From Planctomycetota bacterium (GTDB taxonomy: Bacteria > Planctomycetota > UBA8108 > UBA1146): a stretch of DNA of 64,000 bases. Made by a program: the position numbers and the translations under genes. Under the pieces are notes generated by a model. The model ran no database searches and had not been told where the DNA came from. It worked only from the letters and a program-made list of their open reading frames with translations. The stretch spans positions 62,001 through 126,000 of the forward strand of contig JAAZXB010000002.1 in the NCBI GenBank assembly GCA_014240375.1, read 5' to 3'. Numbering within the stretch: position 1 is the first letter of the stretch; the number at the start of each line of letters is the position of its first letter. Positions 47,857-59,100 of this stretch are shown here, piece after piece.

Positions 47857-49821
47857 CTATGGGCAGTCGCTAGTTCCTTCGCAATCGAAGTCCTCGCAAT
47901 CGGTCAGACCATCCAGGTCGTCATCGATCCCGTTGCTGCAATCCTCGAAGGGACATGGGTCTTCGCAGTTGTTGCTGACACTGGCTGCGCAGTCGATCGA
48001 GTCCTGAGAAGGATCGGCTCCACAGACTCCTGCTGGTGCCGGAGGCATCGGTCCCAATCCCATGATGAACATCAGATCAAAGAGGGGATCCACCAGGTTG
48101 AGCAATCCGTCGTCGTCCGCATCACAGGCGTCCGCACAGGTGATCTCGGTACTGGAAAAAAGGTAGTTCAACATCAAGACTGCATCCTGAATATTGATCG
48201 ATCCTTGATTGGAGCAATCTCCACGGATGAAAAGCGGTTGTGCTGGGCCCTTGATGATCTCTACCTGGGCAGATGGTGTCGCCAGTACCGGCGCATACAC
48301 CACTCCGCAAACTCCCACGACATTATCGATGGGAGGTGAACTATCGTTGAGCGCAAGCCCCTCGAATTGCAGATCGGTCACGCCGCTGTTTTGCCAATCC
48401 CCACAGGCCGCTTCATAAGTCGCACGAGCGACCAGTTTCCTGGTCTCATATGTGACGGTTTCGAGGGCAGGCCCACCGGGCACTCCGCCACCGACGGGAT
48501 CAAGGCTGTAAAGCACTCCCATGCACCAACCCACATCTCCACTACTATTTGCGGTGATGTCGTTTCCAATCGCAAAGGAAACATAGTCTGGAGAAACGCT
48601 CAGCATCTCTCCCGCTAACGCCACATCCATCACGGATAACAAAGCTGGATCATGAGACATTGACATCGAAAATCCGTGTGTGGCAGCTGGCCCACAAGGT
48701 GAGCCTTGCGCAACAGACCCCTCGATGAACAGGTCTACTGCTGCCACGGTCGGAGCACCGCCCTGAACCAGGGTGTAGTTTTGATCGATCGACTCAGCAC
48801 TGTAATTGAAACTGAAATCAGGATGCTGTTCGAGCCAATCAAAGGTGCACGTTTCGGTGGCAATCTGCGCATTATCGCACTCTTTTTCGATCAAGTAGTC
48901 CACGCTGCAACTGCAGGGAAGTCCGTCATCAATGTAACTGGTTTGCCCATCGATCAGGCTGGCGATCAAGATGCCATCGCGGAACAATTGAACCGGACTG
49001 GAAGAGTCACCCCAGGTCAGTTCAATCAACAGTTCTCCGGGAATCCTGATGCATGTGAGCTGGTTGGGAAAGTTGCATTCACAGGAGTCGGGAACCCCAT
49101 CGTTATTCATGTCAGTATCGTACCCCTGGACCAGATCGCAATCGTCGAGAAAGCCGTTCAAGTTGCAGTCGAGTGACGGATCCGCAGCAATTTCATCCGC
49201 ATCCAGTACGAGATTTCCATCGCAATCTCCGACCGAAATGATCGGAGTCCATGTGATCACTCCAGGTATGCACTCCGGTACAGATGATTGACCAGCCACA
49301 GTGACGATGTTCTCCACCACTGGGGCTCCGGGTGATCCTACAGTATCGGAGAATGACAGGGTGACCGTGGCGCCATCGAGAATCCCCACGAGGGCACTGG
49401 GGATCAAGGAATACGAAGCCACTGCAACTGCTTGCTCAGTTGTGAAGTCGATGGTGACAGAAGAATCAAAGGAGAATACTGCGACCATTGTAAAACCATC
49501 GCCGTAAATATTACTTGCGAAGAAATCGGGGCCCGCTCCTCCATTGAGAAGGGCCATCGATCCCGAACTCGAAACACTTGTGACCTGAAGGAGGGAGGAA
49601 TCATGGGTGGAACCTATCGAGATTCCTTGGGTGGGTGCGGGAGTCCCAGGGAGTTGTCTGACCAGAAGTGAAGAGTCGAATACTCCCGTTCCGTCGAGCA
49701 ACTCGTAGGTTCCCGTGCCAGTCTCAGCACGAAACTGGAACTGTGGAATTTGGCCATGAAGCGATGCGTACTGTAAAATACAGCACAAGATCACTCCCAG
49801 CTTAAATATCTTGTTCCCCAT
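47857..49821 (-). CDS. Secreted cohesin-like/dockerin-like protein, 654 residues
   Basis: Signal peptide 1-23 is followed by a cohesin-like module (about 25-190), an Asp-rich calcium-binding linker with CDGNLVLDADEIAADPSLDC (about 195-250), a fibronectin-like segment (255-335) and a second cohesin-like module (340-510; SPCGPAATHGFSMSMSHDPA, SPDYVSFAIGND). A dockerin-like pair follows at 529-590 (FIRGDCSNQGSINIQDAVLM and ACDADDDGLLNLVDPLFDLM). The end CSNGIDDDLDGLTDCEDFDC is Asp- and Cys-rich. It is the short version of the 2009-residue neighbour and has its own promoter match. Confidence 0.93.
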   Translation of the reverse strand: MGNKIFKLGVILCCILQYASLHGQIPQFQFRAETGTGTYELLDGTGVFDSSLLVRQLPGTPAPTQGISIGSTHDSSLLQVTSVSSSGSMALLNGGAGPDFFASNIYGDGFTMVAVFSFDSSVTIDFTTEQAVAVASYSLIPSALVGILDGATVTLSFSDTVGSPGAPVVENIVTVAGQSSVPECIPGVITWTPIISVGDCDGNLVLDADEIAADPSLDCNLNGFLDDCDLVQGYDTDMNNDGVPDSCECNFPNQLTCIRIPGELLIELTWGDSSSPVQLFRDGILIASLIDGQTSYIDDGLPCSCSVDYLIEKECDNAQIATETCTFDWLEQHPDFSFNYSAESIDQNYTLVQGGAPTVAAVDLFIEGSVAQGSPCGPAATHGFSMSMSHDPALLSVMDVALAGEMLSVSPDYVSFAIGNDITANSSGDVGWCMGVLYSLDPVGGGVPGGPALETVTYETRKLVARATYEAACGDWQNSGVTDLQFEGLALNDSSPPIDNVVGVCGVVYAPVLATPSAQVEIIKGPAQPLFIRGDCSNQGSINIQDAVLMLNYLFSSTEITCADACDADDDGLLNLVDPLFDLMFIMGLGPMPPAPAGVCGADPSQDSIDCAASVSNNCEDPCPFEDCSNGIDDDLDGLTDCEDFDCEGTSDCP

Positions 49822-49889
49822 TTATCCCCATTAAAACTCAAACCCTTTTGTTGCCGTGAATATCTCAGTCAAAAAACCCATACAATACT

Positions 49890-49917
49890 ATTATAGTTTT
49901 TCTTAGTCTTTCCGCAA
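49890..49917 (-). promoter_or_regulatory. Promoter of the 654-residue secreted protein
   Basis: On the minus strand TTGCGG (49917-49912), 16 bp, then a perfect TATAAT (49895-49890) is found about 70 bp before the start codon, in an AT-rich spacer. The -35 element overlaps a small hairpin, GTCTTT-CCGC-AAAGAC (49906-49921). Confidence 0.6.
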
Positions 49918-49970
49918 AGACACTCCGAGTTTGTCCCAAATGGGACTTCTTCCACATGAGGCTGAACTCA

Positions 49971-52900
49971 TCACGGTGACACCGGACATCCCTGAGTACA
50001 TGTGGTGGGAGGCGTGTCGCATCCGAGGTCTCCTCCTCCAACATCTGGAGTCGCGTCTCCTCCGCAAGAGGGCCAGCTAGGCGCAGGAGGCACCGGGCCA
50101 AGACCCATGATGAATAACAGCTCATAGACAGGGTCGACCAGATTGATGACGCCGTCATCATTGACGTCACTGGCGTCCAGACAATCCACTGCGACCCCCG
50201 AGAACATCAGATTCAACAACAGCACTGCGTCTTGAATATCGATGTCTCCATCATTGGAACAATCACCACGAATGAAAATCGGTAGCGGCTCGCCGACAAC
50301 CAGCGAGACACTGGCCGAAGGAATGGTGGCACCCAGATCTGCGGGGTATCCCACTCCACATACAACCACAACATTATCAATCAACTCGGCATCCGCTTCC
50401 AACCAGCGTCCTTCGAACTGGAAGTCGAGTTGGAACTCACCTGGATCGGGCCAATCCTGGCAATTCGCCTGGTAGATTGCCCTGGCTACCGGTTCATTGG
50501 TTTCAAAACTCACGGTTTCGAGCAATCCGTTGGCACTACCAAACGGATCAAAACTGTAGAGGATTCCGAGACTCCAGCCGACATGGCCACTGGCGTTGAC
50601 GCTGGCATCGTTTTCCATTGCGAAGGAAACATAATCGGGCGACGCCACCAACATGGCACCGGCAAGTTCCAGCCCGAGGATCGAAACCTGACTGGCATCA
50701 TGCGACATCGCCATGGTGAACCCATGGGTTGCCGCAGGACCACAGTGAGACTGGGGATCGACAAAGCCCTCGATGCTCACCTCGAGTTCAATGGTCGTGG
50801 GTGAACCCCCTTGTAGCAGGGTGACATTGTCCGCCGCAGGTTCGGCATTGAAACTGAAGTTCCAATCGGGGTGCGGTTCATTCCAGATGTAAGAGGCGCT
50901 ACGAGTGGCCGTTTGACCATTGGAGCACACCTTCGATATCTGATAATCGATGCCGCAGCTACAAGGCGCTACCAGATCGCTATAACTGGTTTCTCCACCG
51001 GTCAGGAATGCAATCTCGACGCCATCTCTGCTGACGATAACACCTGTGGCAAACTCGCCCCAGAAGAGATCGATGGTCGAACTACCAGGCAACCGGGTAC
51101 AGACCAAGTCCAGCGCGAACTCACACTCACACTCATCAGGAATCCCGTTATTATTCATGTCTGTAGCCACGCCCTGAGCAAGATCGCATTGGTCGACGAT
51201 TCCGTTCAGATTGCAATCAGAGGCGGGGTCCAGCAATTCCACATCGTCAGGAATGCCGTTGTTGTTGCAATCGTTATCTCCAGTACACCCGTCATTGTTG
51301 GGATTGTACGCCCCACTCGAGCAATCGTCGCAGCCGTCGAAGTCCGTATCCGAGCAAACGAACGGGTTGTTGATATTGCTATCGGAAAGATCGCAGACGC
51401 CATCGCCGTCGGTATCTATTCCATCTGCTCCAACATCATCGATTCCGCTGCTGCAATCGTCACAGCCGTCAAGGTCGACATCGCGACACACCAGGTTGTT
51501 GAGCGGAGCAGCATCGAGGAAGTCCGGGACACCATCATCGTCGTCGTCCGTGTCCCCTGAATCACAGAGTCCATCCCCGTCGGTGTCGAGCCCATCTGCG
51601 GCCAGATCGAAGGTTCCACCGGAACAGTCGTCACAACCGTCTGCATCGATATCCGAGCAGGCAGTCGGGTTTTGATCGTCGCTGTCGACCGCATCGGGGG
51701 CGCCATCTCCGTCGTCATCCGGGTCTCCCCCATCGCATAGGCCATCACCGTCGAAATCCACGCCATCTTCAGCCGGATTGTAGGACCCACCGCTGCAGTC
51801 GTCACAACCATCACCATCGGTGTCGGAGCAGACATTGGGGTTGAAGTCGTCGGAGTCGGAGGTGTTGAGTGCACCATCTCCGTCGATATCGGGATCGGTC
51901 AGGTCACAGACGCCATCCCCATCGATATCAGTGCCGTCATTGGCGACATCGTAACTACCGTTGCTGCAGTCGTCACAGCCGTCACCGTCGGTGTCGGAAC
52001 AGACATTGGCATTGAACTCGTCAGAGTCGGCAGCGTTGAGCACTCCGTCTCCATCGATATCGGGATCGGTCAGGTCACAAACGCCATCCCCATCGGTATC
52101 GGTGCCGTCGTTGGCCACGTCGTAACTACCGTTGCTGCAGTCGTCACAGCCGTCACCGTCGGTGTCGGAGCAGACATTGGCGTTGAAGTCGTCGGAGTCG
52201 GCCGCATTGAGCGCGCCATCTCCGTCGATATCGTCGTCGGTCACGTCACAAGTGCCGTCGCCATCGGTATCGGTGCCGTCGGCAGCCGGGTTGTAGGAAC
52301 CTCCGCTGCAATCGTCACAACCATCACCGTCGGTGTCGGAGCAGATATTGGGGTTGTTGTCGTCGCTGTCGGTCGCGTCGAGAGATCCGTCATTATCATC
52401 GTCAGGATCACATTCATCGATGATCCCGTCGAGATCGGTATCGAGCTGGCAATCATCTTCCTGCCCGTTCCCGTCGCAGTCGATCCCCTCGACGGTGCCA
52501 TCGTTGTGATCGTCAGCATCACAGCCGTTGAGGAATCCATCTCCGTCGATATCCGGATCACAGTTGTCGATGAGGCCATCATTGTCCGTGTCGAGCTGAC
52601 AGATATCGAGTTGGCCGTCCAGGTCACAATCGGCTCCGACCGTCTGATCCACATCGCAGACATCTGGAATTCCGTCCCCATCGAGATCGCTATCACAGGC
52701 GTCGATCACCCCATCGCCATCCGTGTCGCTCTGACACGAGTCGAGCTGGCCATTTCCATCACAATCTTCACCTGTAGTTTGATCGGTATCACAGATATTG
52801 GGGATTCCATCTCCATCGATATCGGAATCGGTCAGGTCACAGATGCCATCGCTGTCGGTATCGGTGCCGTCGTTGGCCGGGTTATCGGTACCGCTGGAGC

Positions 52901-55900
52901 AGTCGTCACAGCCGTCGGCGTCAGCATCACGACAGAGGGTGTTATCGAGCGGTGCACTGTCGGCGCCGTCCGCTACACCGTCGCCATCATCATCTGAATC
53001 GCAATCGTCGATGGTCCCGTCAGAATCGGTATCGATCTCGCAGTGATCGAGTTCGCCGTCCTGATCACAATCGTCTCCGACCGTCTGATCCGCATCGCAG
53101 ATATCTGGAATTCCGTCCCCATCGAGATCGCTATCACAGGGATCGATCACCCCATCGCCATCCGTGTCATCCTGGCACGAGTCGAGTTCGCCATTTCCGT
53201 CACAATCTTCACCTGCAGTGTGATCGGAATCACAGATATTGGGGATTCCATCTCCATCGATATCGGAATCGGTCAGGTCGCAGATGCCATCGCTGTCGGT
53301 ATCGGTGCCGTCGCTGGCCGGGTTATCGGTACCGCTGGAGCAGTCGTCGCAGCCGTCACCGTCGGCGTCGCGGCACTGGGTATTGTCGAGCGGCGCACTG
53401 TCGTCGCCGTCGGCCACACCGTCGTTGTCGTCATCTGTGTCACCGGAGTCGCACAGACCGTCACCGTCGGTATCGATACCGTCAGCAGCCGGGTTGTCGG
53501 TTCCGCTGGAGCAGTCGTCACAGCCGTCACCGTCGGAGTCGCGGCACTGAGTGTTGTCGAGTGGCGCACTGTCGTCAGCGTCGGCCACACCGTCGTTATC
53601 GTCATCTGTGTCACCGGCGTCGCACTGTCCGTCACCGTCGGTATCGGTACCGTCGGCAGCAGGGTTGTCGGTTCCGCTGGAGCAGTCGTCACAGCCGTCA
53701 CCGTCGGCGTCGCGGCACTGGGTGTTATCGAGCGGAGCACTGTCGAGGCCGTCCGCCACTCCGTCGTTGTCGTCGTCGGCGTCACCGGCGTCGCACTGTC
53801 CGTCGCCGTCAGTATCAGTACCGTCGGCAGCCGGGTTGTAACTTCCGCCGGAGCAGTCGTCGCAGCCGTCACCATCGGTGTCGGAGCAGACATTGGCATT
53901 GTTGTCATCACTGTCATTAGCATCGAGTGCACCATCATTGTCGTCGTCGGGATCGCCGCTGTCGCAGAGACCGTCACCGTCGAAGTCGGCGCCGTCGTTT
54001 CCGGGAGCGTCGGTTCCGCTGGAGCAGTCGTCGCAGCCGTCACCGTCGGCGTCGCGGCACTGGGTGTTGTCGAGCGGCGCACTGTCGTCGCCGTCGGCCA
54101 CACCGTCGTTGTCGTCATCTGTGTCACCGGAGTCGCACAGACCGTCACCGTCGGTATCGATACCGTCAGCAGCCGGGTTGTCGGTTCCGCTGGAGCAGTC
54201 GTCGCAGCCGTCACCGTCGGAGTCGCGGCACTGAGTGTTGTCGAGTGGCGCACTGTCGTCAGCGTCGGCCACACCGTCGTTATCGTCATCAGGATCTGAA
54301 GCGTCACAGATGCCATCTCCGTCGGTGTCCAGTTCCGCGGAGCAGTCCGGATCGTTGCAATCGATCAGTGTATCGAGATCATCATCGAGACCATTATTGC
54401 AATTCTCAGGATCTGTAAAGGTGATCACGATGGGCAGTTCTGTGGTATCTGCGCTCAGTCCACCTGTAAGAGTTACCACCGGGCTCACGGGAGGATCTCC
54501 CAGCGTGGCGGGTAAAATCGTGGTCGAAAACGGCAAGTTCAAGAAGGCACCGACCGTTGAATACTCCACCTCGAGCATCGGCTGATTCACCTCGCAAAGG
54601 ATCACATCCAGCAAAGTGGTGTCGTAAATCACTCCTAGTGTGAAGCCATCCGGTAACAACACCGTGGTGAAAAAATCTGGCCCTGCACCGTTGTTACAAG
54701 CAGCCAGTTCCCCCAGCGATGGAGCTAAATTTGAAGAACCGACGAAGTAGGGTGCCGTCACGGAGATCACCGACGGATCATGCTGGTAAGAGAACTGGAA
54801 TCCAGCGGTAGGGTGCACCGTACCGGTGAGTTGCTGGATACTGAAGACTACATTGAAGGAGGTCAGCGGAGTTCCGAGCGGGATGAACAGATCTGTGGAA
54901 GAGATCTGGAATGTCTTCTGTGCCACCGCCGGATCACAGTGACCATCATTATCTGTATCGGTGCCATCATTCAGGGGATCATTGTCCGGCAAGGGACCAA
55001 ATCCGTCCAATCCGATGGAACAATCGTCGCAACCATCTGCATCTATATCTTCACAGATGGTTGGATCACTCGGATTCAGGTCATCGACATCCAGAACACC
55101 GTCGTTGTCATCATCTGGATCTCCGCCATCGCACAGACCATCTGAATCCAGATCAGTACCATCCTCTAACGGATTGTCGACTCCACTCGAACAGTCGTCG
55201 CAGCCATCCTGGTCATCGTCCCGGCACAAGAATTCATCGAGAGGATGGCTGTCGAGACCGTCAGGTACCAGGTCATTATCAGCGTCAGGGTCTCCGCCAT
55301 CGCACAATCCGTCACCATCTGTGTCTGTTTCCGCCGCGCAGTCGGGATCCGCGCAATCGATGAGCGAATCCTGATCATCGTCGATCAAATTGAAACAGTC
55401 CTCTATCGGGGTGAAGGTGATCTCGAAGGGCAATGCGTCCGTTGCTGCGGACACTCCTGGAGGAATCGCCACCACTGTTGCCAGTGGCGGTGTCCCCAGT
55501 TCCGCCGGTATCACAGTTGTCGTGAAAGGCAAATTGCTGAGCACACCGTTGGTTGAGTAGCCGACTTCGATCACAGGCTTGGTCACTTCAAAGGTGATCG
55601 ATTGCTGCAAGGTGAAGTCATAGATCACGCCAAATGTGAAGCCGTTCGCCAGTATCTGAGCCGAAACAAAGTCTGGCCCCGTACCACCATTGAGAGTGAC
55701 GAGATCACCCAGAAATGGTGAGGCTGCAGTGCGGTCGAGAAAGTAAGGATCGATCACCTGGAGCACCAACGGGTCATGTTCGAATGAAAAAGTGAATCCC
55801 GAAGTTGGAGAGATTGGAGAGGTTAGAGTGTTGGTCTGCTCGACGCTGAAAGTCACCGAGAAGGTCACCGGATCCAGCCCTGCGGCAAGTGTCTGATCCG

Positions 55901-56000
55901 GAGATGTGATCTGAAAGGTGGGATCTTGTCCACATGTGATCGAGCCTGTGAATAACAGACCCGCGAGTAACACAAGTAGTGAGAACACCAGACGCTTCAA
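49971..56000 (-). CDS. Giant secreted calcium-binding Asp-repeat protein with cohesin-like and dockerin-like modules
   Basis: The product is 2009 residues from a TTG codon (after GAGAGAGATC) with a clear signal peptide (LVFSLLVLLAGLLFTGSITC). Order: cohesin-like 1 (about 28-200), Asp repeats (203-360), cohesin-like 2 (363-527), a long thrombospondin-type-3-like block (530-1570), a fibronectin-like part (about 1620-1700), cohesin-like 3 (1717-1867) and dockerin-like pair (1903-1960). The block has 16 copies of a GCDDCS signature among DTDGDG-type loops, so it should bind many calcium ions and be rigid when loaded. A recent 275-bp internal duplication is present. Family architecture suggests surface matrix or adhesion; this is inference. 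Confidence 0.93.
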   Translation of the reverse strand: MKRLVFSLLVLLAGLLFTGSITCGQDPTFQITSPDQTLAAGLDPVTFSVTFSVEQTNTLTSPISPTSGFTFSFEHDPLVLQVIDPYFLDRTAASPFLGDLVTLNGGTGPDFVSAQILANGFTFGVIYDFTLQQSITFEVTKPVIEVGYSTNGVLSNLPFTTTVIPAELGTPPLATVVAIPPGVSAATDALPFEITFTPIEDCFNLIDDDQDSLIDCADPDCAAETDTDGDGLCDGGDPDADNDLVPDGLDSHPLDEFLCRDDDQDGCDDCSSGVDNPLEDGTDLDSDGLCDGGDPDDDNDGVLDVDDLNPSDPTICEDIDADGCDDCSIGLDGFGPLPDNDPLNDGTDTDNDGHCDPAVAQKTFQISSTDLFIPLGTPLTSFNVVFSIQQLTGTVHPTAGFQFSYQHDPSVISVTAPYFVGSSNLAPSLGELAACNNGAGPDFFTTVLLPDGFTLGVIYDTTLLDVILCEVNQPMLEVEYSTVGAFLNLPFSTTILPATLGDPPVSPVVTLTGGLSADTTELPIVITFTDPENCNNGLDDDLDTLIDCNDPDCSAELDTDGDGICDASDPDDDNDGVADADDSAPLDNTQCRDSDGDGCDDCSSGTDNPAADGIDTDGDGLCDSGDTDDDNDGVADGDDSAPLDNTQCRDADGDGCDDCSSGTDAPGNDGADFDGDGLCDSGDPDDDNDGALDANDSDDNNANVCSDTDGDGCDDCSGGSYNPAADGTDTDGDGQCDAGDADDDNDGVADGLDSAPLDNTQCRDADGDGCDDCSSGTDNPAADGTDTDGDGQCDAGDTDDDNDGVADADDSAPLDNTQCRDSDGDGCDDCSSGTDNPAADGIDTDGDGLCDSGDTDDDNDGVADGDDSAPLDNTQCRDADGDGCDDCSSGTDNPASDGTDTDSDGICDLTDSDIDGDGIPNICDSDHTAGEDCDGNGELDSCQDDTDGDGVIDPCDSDLDGDGIPDICDADQTVGDDCDQDGELDHCEIDTDSDGTIDDCDSDDDGDGVADGADSAPLDNTLCRDADADGCDDCSSGTDNPANDGTDTDSDGICDLTDSDIDGDGIPNICDTDQTTGEDCDGNGQLDSCQSDTDGDGVIDACDSDLDGDGIPDVCDVDQTVGADCDLDGQLDICQLDTDNDGLIDNCDPDIDGDGFLNGCDADDHNDGTVEGIDCDGNGQEDDCQLDTDLDGIIDECDPDDDNDGSLDATDSDDNNPNICSDTDGDGCDDCSGGSYNPAADGTDTDGDGTCDVTDDDIDGDGALNAADSDDFNANVCSDTDGDGCDDCSNGSYDVANDGTDTDGDGVCDLTDPDIDGDGVLNAADSDEFNANVCSDTDGDGCDDCSNGSYDVANDGTDIDGDGVCDLTDPDIDGDGALNTSDSDDFNPNVCSDTDGDGCDDCSGGSYNPAEDGVDFDGDGLCDGGDPDDDGDGAPDAVDSDDQNPTACSDIDADGCDDCSGGTFDLAADGLDTDGDGLCDSGDTDDDDDGVPDFLDAAPLNNLVCRDVDLDGCDDCSSGIDDVGADGIDTDGDGVCDLSDSNINNPFVCSDTDFDGCDDCSSGAYNPNNDGCTGDNDCNNNGIPDDVELLDPASDCNLNGIVDQCDLAQGVATDMNNNGIPDECECEFALDLVCTRLPGSSTIDLFWGEFATGVIVSRDGVEIAFLTGGETSYSDLVAPCSCGIDYQISKVCSNGQTATRSASYIWNEPHPDWNFSFNAEPAADNVTLLQGGSPTTIELEVSIEGFVDPQSHCGPAATHGFTMAMSHDASQVSILGLELAGAMLVASPDYVSFAMENDASVNASGHVGWSLGILYSFDPFGSANGLLETVSFETNEPVARAIYQANCQDWPDPGEFQLDFQFEGRWLEADAELIDNVVVVCGVGYPADLGATIPSASVSLVVGEPLPIFIRGDCSNDGDIDIQDAVLLLNLMFSGVAVDCLDASDVNDDGVINLVDPVYELLFIMGLGPVPPAPSWPSCGGDATPDVGGGDLGCDTPPTTCTQGCPVSP
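53332..53606. repeat. Intragenic duplicated segment, copy A
   Basis: These 275 bp recur at 54016-54290 (offset 684 bp) with two differences that I can see, 53381 A versus G and 53520 A versus G. Both are synonymous on the coding (minus) strand (Asn and Cys codons). Confidence 0.9.
54016..54290. repeat. Intragenic duplicated segment, copy B
   Basis: This is the partner of 53332-53606. The duplicated unit encodes about two Asp-repeat periods of the giant secreted protein, in frame (684 bp is 228 codons). Confidence 0.9.
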
Positions 56001-56136
56001 GATCTCTCTCTTCTCAGTCCTTCCGAGTCACCCATGAGTCGCTCGGAGGTCCATTATTTGTTGATTCAAATTCACTTTCGAATTGAAACTGACAGCAGGT
56101 CGGCACTGTGACCGCCCTGCTGATCTGGCCTCGAAT

Positions 56137-59100
56137 CTATGGAGTTGCCGGACATTCCTGGGAACAGGCATTAAAACTGGAACACTCCAGAGCATCCGGA
56201 GTTGGATCCGCTCCGCAGACCAATCCCGGGGACGGAGGCACAGGACCCAGTCCCATGATGTACATCAATTCATAAATCGGGTCGACGAGGTTGATCAAAC
56301 CATCATCGTTGACGTCACTGGCATCTCGACAAGCCACCGGTGTCCCCGAGAACAGATGGTTCAAGAGCAGTACCGAATCCTGAAGGTTGATGCTTCCGTC
56401 GTTGGAGCAATCACCTCGAATGAACACCTCATTGGTCGAGTTATTCTCGATCTGCAACGTCAGGATTCCCCCTGAGTTTGCTGTGTAACCAAGACTACCC
56501 ACGGCTACCTGATTGGAGATGATTCCATTACTGCCGCCAAGGTCTAGATCCTGAAAACTCAGTGTGGTGGATCCTGCTTCCGGCCAATCTCCGCACACCA
56601 CCTCGTAACTGGCCCTGACCACGTCAGTCGGAGTATCAAAAGTACGATCAAGGACTGGCCCACCAGGACCTGGAGGAGTCAGTGAGTAGATGACGCCGAG
56701 CGTCCATCCGGTATCGGTTCCACCACCAATATTGTCGATCCTTGGCGAAACGAAATCAGGTGTTGAACCGAGGAATGGCAACGCTTCTAGATCCACCACC
56801 GACAGTCCCTGGTCGCCAACGACATGCGACATCGACATGGTGAATCCATGAGTCTCCGCATATCCACAAGGTCCTCCTGGAGTGAGGGTCTCTTCGATGG
56901 AGGCAGTCACCTCAAGAGTGGTCGCCACTGTCCCGTTGTAAACGGTAATGGGACCCGCAACAGACGAAGCAGAGAAGGTGAAACTACCTGCCTCCGGATG
57001 AGCGAGCATCTGTCTGTGAACCTCGATCTCGGTGAGAGTGGTCCTGATCAGAGCAGGGTCGGGTTCGAAGGAGAGCCCCTGAGATGTTCCACTCTGTAGG
57101 CCCGCTTGCGAACCTGCAGACGAGGTCCATGCAGTGGTACCAGAAAGGGCCACATACTGTCCGAAGTGAATCCAGTCGGTATCCAGAGGGTCATTCACCA
57201 TCTGTTCTGTCATCGCCCATGAACCACAACGATTGTCAAAGATGAAGGCGGTTTCTCGGTTCGATCCGATGAACGCCTGGTCACCAGAGATGGCCAGATC
57301 TTGACCAAAACCGAGGGGGCCGCCTGACGGATCGACACACGACGCATCGATTCCTATGCTCGAGTGGAAGGACCAACTGTCGTCCAGATTCCTCTGGAAG
57401 ACGTATATGGCTCCCTCATTTTCGGCTGCCACGCTATCTTCGTCGGCGGCCACCATGATGGTGTTGTTCGACATGGCCACAGCTGAACCAAAAGCTTGCC
57501 CTTCCGACACACCCGGAACCTCCAGTCGCTCGTAGGAAGAGTTATCCCAGTTGCCGCTGTTGTCGGGGTAGAAGAGGAACGCTTGTCCATTGATCGGACT
57601 CTGAAGATCTGCGGTAGATTCAGGATTGGGCTTTGTGTCGGTACCGAGCACCAGGTAGTCACCTGCGATGGCGAGCGAACCCCTGTGTCCCAACGAAAGA
57701 CGATCATCGACTTGCGCATCCGAAGCGCTAAGCGTCAGTTTCGCCAGCTGGTCAAGCGCCCAGAATGATCCCTGTGAAGTCAACTGGAACAGGTAAGCCG
57801 CTCCCGCATCGACCTGACTGCTGTCGTCTCCGTTGGCTCCCACGAGCAAACGATCTGTGGCGATATCGAGAGCCAGTCCCTCACCGAAGCGGTCACCCGA
57901 TGCTGGGTCGATGGAACTTCCACTGGCCAGTTGAGGTTTGATCTCACCCTGCATGGTGTAATTCAGATTGTTCAGGTCCCAGCGGTAGAGGAACACCGAC
58001 CCACCTGGAGCGGAATCTGGAGTACTGATGATCAGATACTGCTGCTCCTTCAGCGCCAGGTGCTGGCCAAATCCGTCACCGGACTGAGTACCCGCAAGAT
58101 CCTGGATCTTGCTCCATTCTCCCAACACGTCTCTCTCATAGACCGAGACATTTCCATTGCTGGTGGCTGTCGCTGGACTCGCCATCAGTGCGTGGTTGCC
58201 ATCGATCACGACCGGATTCAAGTCAGCCAAACTCGGTTCAAACAACGGGTCTCCGTTGTTGTCGATCGGAGTTTTCATGTTGGCGACCGATGGAGTGCGC
58301 GAATTCTCACAAACTCTGGTCACGGTGTAACGAACTCCATCGTAGCAAGGCGTACTCAGGTCCGTGAATGACGACCCCTCGTAGTCAGATTCCAGCACCT
58401 CAATGATTTCCATCCCATCGAGGATCTCTCGCTCGATCAACAGGCCAGAAATGGATTCGAATCCATTCCATGAAATCATGAAATTGCCATCGGGTTGGAC
58501 CATTGAAGTCAGGTCCAACTGGCACTCACAACTATCCAGCATGGCATTCTGGTTCAGATCCCAGTCGCACCCGGTCTCGATATCACAGGGGAAATCGATC
58601 AGTCCGTTGCCATTGCAATCGCTCGCACCTCCGATGCCCTCGGTGATCTCGAATGGATCAGGAAGGCCATTCGAATTACAGTCATACCCATCGGGAACCG
58701 TGATGATGATGGTCTGAAGAATGGGCTCGCTCGACACTCCATTTGAATCGGTCACCATCCAGGTCAGTTCGGTACCTGCAGGACCGTAAGAGTAATCTCC
58801 TTGGGTATCTCCAGGAATGACGGACCCCACGGCAGTCGGCACACCAGTGACTTCAATCGTGAAGGATCCCTGCAAACCACTGACAGTACAGTTGTCGGAG
58901 ATGTCTCCCGCGGCAAAAGGCATCGGCGGGGCAAATGAGAACTTGCCTGCGGTGAGGCTTGCCATCCCGACACCCACCTTGGTGTAGGTCGCAGTGTTAT
59001 TTCCCGGGTCAAATCCACTAATCACAGGTGCTTCGGAGTCGGTCACGGTGATGGAAAACTGGTGAGTCGTCGAGTTCCCGTGGCTATCAGTCAGGGTCAT

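Noticed and set aside
53043-54299. A 418-codon open frame on the plus strand and other long frames inside the giant repeat gene
   Set aside because: They are antisense or shifted shadows of the Asp-rich repeats, with low-complexity Val/Thr/Ser or Arg/His translations. The repetition simply keeps stops from occurring.
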